A stretch of 64,000 bases of DNA from UBA1369 sp964571725 (GTDB taxonomy: Bacteria; Patescibacteriota; Gracilibacteria; UBA1369): contig CAZNDB010000001.1 of the NCBI GenBank assembly GCA_964571725.1, positions 372,001-436,000 on the forward strand, read 5' to 3'. Position numbers and translations under genes: made by a program. The notes under the pieces were generated by a model. The model worked only from the letters and a program-made list of their open reading frames with translations. It had not been told where the DNA came from and ran no database searches. This document shows positions 57,838 to 64,000 of this stretch, piece by piece (position 1 is the stretch's first letter; every line of letters begins with the position of its first letter).

Positions 57838-58791
57838 TTATTTCAGTTTCGCCAGAACTAACGCTAACTCATCTGATAGACCTGCTTCCAGGTCTATCTT
57901 TTTTTGACTGATGGGATGCAAAAAAGAGATTTTATAAGCGTGAAGAAACTGCCTGTTTAGATTGAAATTTTCACTAAAGATCTGATTTATCTTCTCATTT
58001 CCATACATTTTATCTCCTACCAGAGCATGCCTGATTGACTGAAAGTGTACGCGGATCTGATGAGTCCTGCCCGTCAATAACGCTACTTTAACCATTGTAA
58101 AAGCTCCCCACCTGGTCTTATACCGCTCCAGTACTTCGAATTCCGTAACCGCTTCGCGTGATTTTATACCGTCTATCGACTGTTTTTTGCGGTTTACGGG
58201 GTGCCGGCCTATCGCGGCCTCTATTCTTCCTTTATCCTCTGTAATATTTCCACAAACCAGGGCCAGATAAAACTTTTTAATTTCTCGTTTTTTAAACATT
58301 TCCACCAGTCTTTGATGCGCCAAATCAGTTTTCGCGATGATGATCAATCCTGAAGTGTCTTTATCCAGCCTGTGTACTATGCCAGGCCTCATCACGCCGC
58401 CAATTCCCCTCAACCCTTCGCCGACATGAGCCAGGACAGCATTAACCAGACTGTTGCCCAAAAATTTACCGTACTCCGCCGGATGAACCACCATGCCCGC
58501 ATCTTTATTAACAATCAATAAATCGTTATCCTCATAAACAATGTTCAGTGGCATTTTCACAGGTTCAATCTTCATTTTTACCGGAAGAGGGTAATCCACA
58601 GTCAAAACTTCCCCGATTGCAACCCTGTAACTCGGTTTAATCTGTTTCCCATGACATTTTACCAGTTTCTCGTCAAACAGCTTTTTCAGATATTGTCTGG
58701 AAACATCCTTTTCCAGCAGAGATAAAGATATATCCGCCCTTTTATTGCTTAACTCGGAAGTGATTTTATAAATTCGTTTTTCTCCAAACAT
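57838..58791 (-). CDS. RluA-family pseudouridine synthase with S4 domain
   Basis: A 317-residue RNA pseudouridine synthase. An S4 domain (about 15-75) precedes the catalytic domain with HRLDKDTSGL, where the aspartate is the nucleophile, and GRTHQIRVH. It most resembles RluD-type enzymes of 23S rRNA, but the exact target uridine cannot be read from sequence. Its 3' end contains the rplU terminator (57875-57905) in antisense orientation. Confidence 0.93.
   Translation of the reverse strand: MFGEKRIYKITSELSNKRADISLSLLEKDVSRQYLKKLFDEKLVKCHGKQIKPSYRVAIGEVLTVDYPLPVKMKIEPVKMPLNIVYEDNDLLIVNKDAGMVVHPAEYGKFLGNSLVNAVLAHVGEGLRGIGGVMRPGIVHRLDKDTSGLIIIAKTDLAHQRLVEMFKKREIKKFYLALVCGNITEDKGRIEAAIGRHPVNRKKQSIDGIKSREAVTEFEVLERYKTRWGAFTMVKVALLTGRTHQIRVHFQSIRHALVGDKMYGNEKINQIFSENFNLNRQFLHAYKISFLHPISQKKIDLEAGLSDELALVLAKLK
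57875..57905 (+). terminator. strong terminator of the obg-pth-rplU unit inside a convergent CDS
   Basis: GATAGACCTG and CAGGTCTATC form a perfect 10-bp stem with a 4-base loop, followed by seven T. It begins 38 bases after the rplU stop and lies within the coding sequence of the minus-strand pseudouridine synthase. Confidence 0.9.
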
Positions 58792-58832
58792 CCATTCAAA
58801 TATTATCGATTTTGCTATAAAATAGCCTCAAA

Positions 58833-58861
58833 TTGACAAATAGCAAATACAATATCATATT
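58833..58861 (+). promoter_or_regulatory. promoter of the PocR-PAS gene
   Basis: Consensus TTGACA, 17-base spacer, CATATT, about 48 bases before the ATG at 58910. Confidence 0.5.
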
Positions 58862-58909
58862 TATAGTAATTAACCTGAATTAATCTTGAAAATAAAGGAG
58901 ATTAAAAAG

Positions 58910-59857
58910 ATGCTTTCTCTCCAAACCCTGCAAAAAATACAGGATAATTATTCAACGGCCCTTGGTATACCGATTTATATCAAAAACTCAGAGGGGGAAG
59001 CTCTTACCACCCCCAACAATCCCGGTAAATTATGGGAAATAATCCATAAAAACCAACACACCGAAGCCCAATTTGCCTCTTATCTTTCCGATGCCATCGA
59101 AAAGTGTAATCGTACCGGACAAATAGTTCTTTTCGAAAGACTTCCCGACACCCAGACCTTCTTGGCTCCCATCTATGCCAGCGGAAAAATTATCGCCTAC
59201 TTTATCGCCGGATTGGTCCGTTATGGCAACCCTCACCTGGAAACGGCTGAAAAACAGGCTGAAGTTCTGGGGATCTCCATAGACGTATATCTTGACGCCT
59301 TCTTAAATCTTCCCTTTTTTACCAAAGAAAGACTCGAAGCCTCAGCCAATCTGATCAGAATTATCGGCAGTACCATTTACAGTCTGGAAAACCAGGGGAG
59401 TGAAATTAAGGAACTTAATCAGGAAATTCAGGAAAAAAACCAGCAATTAACCAGGAATCTCGAACAGACCACCAAAAAACTTCTAAACAGCGAAAACCGC
59501 TATAAGCAGCTTTTCGATACCGTAAACGACGGCATCTACATCTCCAATTTAAACGATGAAACCTTCCTTGATATCAATCATACCGGAGCAAAAATGCTCG
59601 GATATAACGACCCTAAAGATTTAATCGGAAAAACCATCCACGACATGTATGTTTTCCCCAAAGATCGCAATAATTTCATCAACATTCTCAAGTCCAAAGG
59701 CACAATCCGCAATTGGATAGCGCATATAAAAACCCCCTCGGGCGAAGAAAGATATGTTGAAACCAATGCCAATGTGATCGTGGATGAAAAAACCAAGCAA
59801 TCATTCATACAGGGGATTTTCCGTGATTTAAATCTGCGACAACACCGCTCAATCTAA
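58910..59857 (+). CDS. PocR-PAS sensory protein without output domain
   Basis: About 315 residues from ATG 58910, chosen because AAAGGAG lies 9 bases upstream (58894-58900); a TTG at 58886 is less likely. Residues about 3-165 resemble the PocR ligand-binding domain (LQKIQDNYSTALGIPIYIKN at the start, FLAPIYASGKIIAYFIAGL, then a basic/aromatic helix). A coiled coil spans about 170-210, then a PAS domain (about 215-310: NRYKQLFDTVNDGIYISN, AKMLGYNDPKDLIGK). No kinase, GGDEF or DNA-binding domain follows, so it must act through a partner. recG starts 11 bases after its stop. Confidence 0.8.
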   Translation: MLSLQTLQKIQDNYSTALGIPIYIKNSEGEALTTPNNPGKLWEIIHKNQHTEAQFASYLSDAIEKCNRTGQIVLFERLPDTQTFLAPIYASGKIIAYFIAGLVRYGNPHLETAEKQAEVLGISIDVYLDAFLNLPFFTKERLEASANLIRIIGSTIYSLENQGSEIKELNQEIQEKNQQLTRNLEQTTKKLLNSENRYKQLFDTVNDGIYISNLNDETFLDINHTGAKMLGYNDPKDLIGKTIHDMYVFPKDRNNFINILKSKGTIRNWIAHIKTPSGEERYVETNANVIVDEKTKQSFIQGIFRDLNLRQHRSI

Positions 59858-59868
59858 CAGCAGACACG

Positions 59869-61908
59869 ATGGACGTTAAAACACCAGTTACCAAGCTTCT
59901 GAAAACCAACAAAGCCCATTTTAATCTTTTGGAGCAGGTTGGAGTCATTACAGTCGGTGATTTTATCCGCTATTTTCCGCGTACCTACAATGACCAGAGC
60001 AATCTTATTAAAATTATTGATATTCGCACCGACCAGGTGAATACCATCAAAGGCACAATCAGCAGTCTTGTCGAAATTAAAACCAGGTTTGGCAAGAAAC
60101 TAATAAAGGCAAAATTTACCGACGATACGGGAAGCGTAGACGTGGTCTGGTTCAATCAGCCATTTATCAAGAAGCTTTTACATAACGGCCAACAAGTCAT
60201 TCTTTCCGGTAAAGCAAAATTTGAATTGGGTAAAATCACGCTGCTCAGCCCCGAATATGAACCTGTGCAAATCAATCAGCTACATACCGCGCGCCTGGTT
60301 CCCGTTTATCATGAGACCGAGGGACTTTCTTCCAAATGGTTGAGAGAAAAAATCCATCCGCTGCTTAAATACGCTTCACAACTATTCGAAGAATATCTTC
60401 CCCCCGACCTAATCGAAAAATATCAGTTGATGCCTTATTCCAAAGCCATCATTGAAACCCATTTTCCTACGACCCCGGAAAAACTTGAAGAGGCCAAATA
60501 CCGGCTGGCCTTCGATGAACTCTTTCTTTTGCAACTCAAGGCTTTGCAAAAAAAGTGGCAATGGCAGCAAACCATAAGCGGTCACGACAAGAAACTTTCG
60601 CGTCATCCCGAAGTGGAATTGCTGATCAGCCGGCTACCGTTTCAACTAACAGCAGCTCAAATCAAAACACTGAACGAAGTTATGGACGATTTAGCCGGAG
60701 ACTACCCTATGTCCAGACTGTTGCAGGGCGACGTGGGTTCCGGAAAAACCATTGTGGCCGGTCTGGCCATTCTTAATACTCTCAAAAACGGCTTTCAGGC
60801 GGCTCTAATGGCTCCCACTGAAATACTGGCCGAGCAGCATCACAAAACTATTCGTGATCTATTTAGCAGCTTTGACTTTAATATTGAATTTTTGTCTGGC
60901 AGCGTTAAAAGCTCAGAAAAAAAACGAATATATGATCAAATATCTTCCGGTAATACCAATCTGGTTATCGGAACCCACGCACTGATCCAGGAAAACCTGG
61001 CCTTTAAAAACCTCGGTCTAGCTGTAATAGATGAACAACATCGCTTCGGAGTTGAACAACGCAGTATTCTGAAATCACAGGGCTCGCCCCATCTTCTCAG
61101 TCTGTCAGCCACCCCCATCCCCAGAACGCTAGCCATGACCATCTATGGCGACCAGGATCTCTCCATCATCGATGAAATGCCCAAAGGCCGTCTGCCCATA
61201 ATTACCAGGGTTGTCCCGGAAAAGAAACGTAACGACGCCTATCTCTGGATTGCCGATCGCATCAAAACCGGCCGCCAGGCCTTCGTTATCTGCCCGCTGA
61301 TCGATGAATCAGATACCATGGAACTCAAATCGGTTCTTAGCGAGTATGACAATCTCCAAAATAATATTTTTCCCGATCTTAAAATCGGTCTTCTTCACGG
61401 AAGATTAAAAGCTCAGGAAAAGGAGGAAACCATGAGCAGATTTAAGGCCAATGAATTTCAGATTTTAGTCTCCACCTCGGTCGTAGAAGTTGGCATAGAC
61501 GTGCCAAACGCTACCATCATGATGATAGAAGGAGCGGAAAGATTCGGGCTTTCTCAATTACATCAGTTTCGGGGCCGCGTCGGCAGGGGAGAGCATCAAT
61601 CCTATTGTTTCCTGTTCATGCAAAACGAATCCGAGGGGGCCAAGCAAAGACTGAAGGCCATGGTTGACCACACTAGCGGTTTCAAATTAGCCGAAATCGA
61701 CCTGGAACTGCGCGGCCCCGGACAAATTTTCGGTGTTCGCCAGTCTGGTATCCCTGATCTAAAAATGGCCTCTTTAAGCGACTCAGTAACAATCGGCAAA
61801 GCCAGGGAAGCGGCACAGACGCTGATTTCCAGAGACCCTGAACTAAAAAATTATCCGCAACTGGCAAAAAAAATGGAAGAAATCGACAAAATTTTTATAA
61901 AAGATTAA
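59869..61908 (+). CDS. recG: ATP-dependent DNA helicase RecG
   Basis: RecG reverses stalled forks and processes recombination intermediates. The 679-residue protein has an N-terminal wedge/OB domain (about 50-150), Walker A GDVGSGKT, the DEQHRFG motif (RecG-type Walker B) and VEVGIDVPNAT plus GRVGRGEHQS in the second RecA-like domain. Length is normal. It is probably cotranscribed with the PocR-PAS gene upstream. Confidence 0.96.
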   Translation: MDVKTPVTKLLKTNKAHFNLLEQVGVITVGDFIRYFPRTYNDQSNLIKIIDIRTDQVNTIKGTISSLVEIKTRFGKKLIKAKFTDDTGSVDVVWFNQPFIKKLLHNGQQVILSGKAKFELGKITLLSPEYEPVQINQLHTARLVPVYHETEGLSSKWLREKIHPLLKYASQLFEEYLPPDLIEKYQLMPYSKAIIETHFPTTPEKLEEAKYRLAFDELFLLQLKALQKKWQWQQTISGHDKKLSRHPEVELLISRLPFQLTAAQIKTLNEVMDDLAGDYPMSRLLQGDVGSGKTIVAGLAILNTLKNGFQAALMAPTEILAEQHHKTIRDLFSSFDFNIEFLSGSVKSSEKKRIYDQISSGNTNLVIGTHALIQENLAFKNLGLAVIDEQHRFGVEQRSILKSQGSPHLLSLSATPIPRTLAMTIYGDQDLSIIDEMPKGRLPIITRVVPEKKRNDAYLWIADRIKTGRQAFVICPLIDESDTMELKSVLSEYDNLQNNIFPDLKIGLLHGRLKAQEKEETMSRFKANEFQILVSTSVVEVGIDVPNATIMMIEGAERFGLSQLHQFRGRVGRGEHQSYCFLFMQNESEGAKQRLKAMVDHTSGFKLAEIDLELRGPGQIFGVRQSGIPDLKMASLSDSVTIGKAREAAQTLISRDPELKNYPQLAKKMEEIDKIFIKD

Positions 61909-61936
61909 GCGCAAAATAAACATCTAATAAAACCAC

Positions 61937-62227
61937 ATGAACAAAATAATGAATCAGTCTTTTGTCAAAATGTCTAAACAGGGGATTATGGGAGCATTAT
62001 TGGGAATAGTTGCAGGATTTATTCTGGGACTTCTAATCTGGTTTCTTCAGTTTTTATTATTTATTTTTAGCGGGATGATGGACGGGGCCGGAATAAACCA
62101 AGTAATGCAGCCGCCAATGATGTGGTTATCAGCAGTCATGCCAGCAACCTTGGGAATGGCATTCGGAGCAATCATCGGCGCTATATTTGGTGCCATATCA
62201 GGTCTGAAAAACAAGAAAGACGAGTAA
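61937..62227 (+). CDS. small membrane protein with two glycine-rich helices
   Basis: A 96-residue protein of unknown function. Two membrane helices (about 18-45 and 67-88) are rich in glycine spaced as GxxxG, which suggests tight helix packing, and the C-terminus is KNKKDE. It follows recG after 28 bases. Confidence 0.6.
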   Translation: MNKIMNQSFVKMSKQGIMGALLGIVAGFILGLLIWFLQFLLFIFSGMMDGAGINQVMQPPMMWLSAVMPATLGMAFGAIIGAIFGAISGLKNKKDE

Positions 62228-62325
62228 AGTATCAGCTCAAAATTTTAAACGCCTTAAAACGCCAATAAAGAAGAGGATTTAGGGCTCAGCCTAGACCAAC
62301 GTAAGTTCAAAAGCTTGTGCTTATA

Positions 62326-62355
62326 TATTTTGCACAAGATACATTGTGCAAAATA
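62326..62355. repeat. 12-bp perfect inverted repeat between convergent genes
   Basis: TATTTTGCACAA and TTGTGCAAAATA flank the 6-base spacer GATACA. Direct copies of AGTTCAAAA lie on both sides (62304 and 62362). It could be a two-way terminator or a dimer-binding site. The surrounding gap (62228-62391) shows no gene. Confidence 0.6.
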
Positions 62356-62391
62356 ATGTGTAGTTCAAAAAGACCAATTTTCCTCGATCCT

Positions 62392-63987
62392 CTATTTAAC
62401 TCTTTCTGTGAAATTTCCATTATTTACCGGTACTTTCATCTGACTGGTACAAAATGTCTCCAGATTTGATGATCTGATTTCGGCATTATCTGCATTTTTT
62501 AAATATTCAAACCAGGTACTCCGGTTATTATTCGCTCCATTTGCCGGATTGATAACATATGTTAAAAGTTTAATTCTGCTGCCAACCGCCAGCAAATTTC
62601 CATAAGGCCTGTTTTTGTCTGCCTCCCCTGCCCTGTTGTTATTTGAATTGGTAACCAATAAAATTAAATTCCGGAAAATTTTTGCCTGTTCCGGTGTCAT
62701 CGACACTTCGTTTAATCGCTCCGGATTTCCGGGAAAAAATAAATTACCGGCAATAAAATTAATTTCGGCCGCAGTCATAATTGAACTCAAATCCGGTCCC
62801 AAATAGTCTTTCCCTTGCTTGACACTCTCGCCCATTACATGACGTAAATACAATTCGTTCACGCCACCTCTCAAAGAATTCTTACCTACAACTTTTGGAT
62901 ATGGTAACAAAGGATCTGTAAAGACAAATCTCTCCTGCCAGGACTTTCCGTCAGCTGCAGGAACACGGCGGGCCTGCAACCTGGTTTCCATCCCCTCCCC
63001 CGATTCCGCGGGAAATTTTACTTTATAAGTGCCGTCACGGGGATTTAACAATTCGATTGTTATTCGTGTATCGGAAGCCAATACCTCGCCAGCTCTGATA
63101 GTTCCTGTATTATTCAAAACTGACAGATCTACAGCTCCTGCTGTTCCGGAAGATTCCGCAGACTTCTGATCTTCCAGGCTTTTTCTTTCCTCCTCCAATT
63201 TTTTGGCTTCTTCTTCTGCCTTATTGGCCAGGGCTTTTAACCATTCTTCTTCTGTCAGATCCGGATTGGTCAAATTTTCGACCATGGTATTGTTCAGTAT
63301 CCAAAGCGTTTTTCTGGAACTGATCATATTTTCATAGTCCACCAACAATTCTGAAAAAAGGCTCTCCACCGCAACCTTAGCAGATAATTGAGTAGGATCA
63401 TCCAGCTGCAGATCGTCAAAAACAGTACTTTTAAAAGTTAGCATTAAGCTTGCTCTCACCTCAGTACGTCGTTCAGTCGATATTCCAGTACTGAAGTACT
63501 CATTTAATAAATCCGTCTGCGCGCTGAAAAACTGTTGGGTTTTTTTATTTTTTTCTTCAAGTTTAAACTGTCGTTTATCCGCAGTTTCCTCTCCGTCAAG
63601 ATCAGGATAAATACCTTTAAAAGAATTGCTGATTCGCGATTCAACCACCGTATCCCATATTTTTTGCAACTGTTCATTTTGTTTTTCTAAAACATAGGCC
63701 TCTATGGGCATTTTTTCGCTGGGAGTTTTGCCTGTTTCGTCTGTTTCATTATAATATTGCTCCTGCCATCCTCCGGCTGAACTAAAATTTTCGCGGTTAT
63801 TTTTAAAATCAACGATCTCTTCAAAGGCTTTCATGGCTTCATTCTTATCTTTGTATCTTTCCATTCGTTCTGCCCGTCGTTTGTCCTGTAAGTCTTTGTA
63901 GGTTTCGTTACTATTCTTTTTTTCATTTTCACCGGCAAACTCAGCCTTAACCGAAGCTGCCGCCTCTCTTATCCTGGCACCTCTCAT
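62392..63987 (-). CDS. hypothetical coiled-coil protein, 5' end open at window edge
   Basis: I do not recognise this protein of at least 531 residues. The N-terminal half is polar and helical, with repeated charged segments. A strong coiled coil (about 250-275: EEEAKKLEEERKSLEDQ) precedes a more globular C-terminal half with NITIELLNPRDGTYKVKF-like beta segments. No signal peptide is seen from the ATG at 63987. The frame has no stop upstream to position 64000, so the true start may lie outside the window. Confidence 0.6.
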   Translation of the reverse strand: MRGARIREAAASVKAEFAGENEKKNSNETYKDLQDKRRAERMERYKDKNEAMKAFEEIVDFKNNRENFSSAGGWQEQYYNETDETGKTPSEKMPIEAYVLEKQNEQLQKIWDTVVESRISNSFKGIYPDLDGEETADKRQFKLEEKNKKTQQFFSAQTDLLNEYFSTGISTERRTEVRASLMLTFKSTVFDDLQLDDPTQLSAKVAVESLFSELLVDYENMISSRKTLWILNNTMVENLTNPDLTEEEWLKALANKAEEEAKKLEEERKSLEDQKSAESSGTAGAVDLSVLNNTGTIRAGEVLASDTRITIELLNPRDGTYKVKFPAESGEGMETRLQARRVPAADGKSWQERFVFTDPLLPYPKVVGKNSLRGGVNELYLRHVMGESVKQGKDYLGPDLSSIMTAAEINFIAGNLFFPGNPERLNEVSMTPEQAKIFRNLILLVTNSNNNRAGEADKNRPYGNLLAVGSRIKLLTYVINPANGANNNRSTWFEYLKNADNAEIRSSNLETFCTSQMKVPVNNGNFTERVK

Positions 63988-64000
63988 ACGGGTAAAATCC

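Noticed and set aside
1..64000. CRISPR arrays, insertion sequences, prophage
   Set aside because: No regularly spaced repeats, transposase or phage structural genes were seen.
1..64000. UGA recoded as glycine, as in some related lineages
   Set aside because: tsaE, the SOS repressor, the TPR gene and others end in UGA with normal family lengths.

Overview
The window looks like a chromosomal segment of a small-genome bacterium of the Candidate Phyla Radiation (Patescibacteria), probably Parcubacteria-like. This placement is inferred from gene content: two TraG/VirB4-like ATPases, a VirB2-like pilin, sigma-region-4/HARE proteins, LCP, SLH and PrsW proteins, and a class II glycyl-tRNA synthetase. 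No 16S rRNA is present to confirm it. UGA serves as a normal stop, so this is not a UGA-recoding lineage. Genes are tightly packed, no gap exceeds 300 bases, and I saw no insertion sequence, prophage or CRISPR array.

Layout. 1-8 kb: tRNA-Arg, a secreted M23/SLH protein, tsaE-dnaE, aspS. 8-14 kb: a TraG-like ATPase, a 3D-domain wall protein, an SOS operon (LexA/UmuD-like repressor plus Y-family polymerase) and tRNA-Leu. 14-20 kb: a HIT protein and two paralogous sigma-region-4/HARE-HTH regulators around a membrane glycosyltransferase and a TPR protein. 20-31 kb: a response-regulator-like protein, rlmN, a DUF3467 gene, glyS, a second TraG-like ATPase, LCP, two lipid-head-group genes, tRNA-Met, tRNA-fMet, ftsB, murC. 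32-38 kb: a large surface protein, then a 7TM gene joined to an ATP-grasp/retropepsin-like/DUF1704 fusion, then queA. 38-45 kb: a partner-switching set (two STAS proteins, RsbW-like kinase, SpoIIE phosphatase, PrsW protease) on both sides of rpsB-tsf. 44-64 kb: polysaccharide genes, an AI-2E-type permease, the pilin, a degenerate YggS, der, uvrC, rmuC, tsaC, tRNA-Leu, obg, pth, rplU, an RluA-family synthase, a PocR-PAS sensor, recG and a coiled-coil protein cut by the window edge.

Themes. Translation and DNA repair are well represented (aspS, glyS, rpsB, tsf, rplU, pth, rlmN, queA, tsaE, tsaC; dnaE, umuC-like, uvrC, recG, rmuC). The envelope is a peptidoglycan wall with surface proteins, polysaccharide synthesis and wall attachment. 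Regulation is unusual for a reduced genome: a self-cleaving repressor with a visible SOS box, a partner-switching circuit, sigma-region-4 proteins that lack region 2, and promoters that often carry an extended -10 (TGnTATAAT). The most distinctive locus is 34.2-37.4 kb, where a putative peptide-ligating ATP-grasp enzyme is fused to two peptidase-type domains and paired with a 7TM protein.
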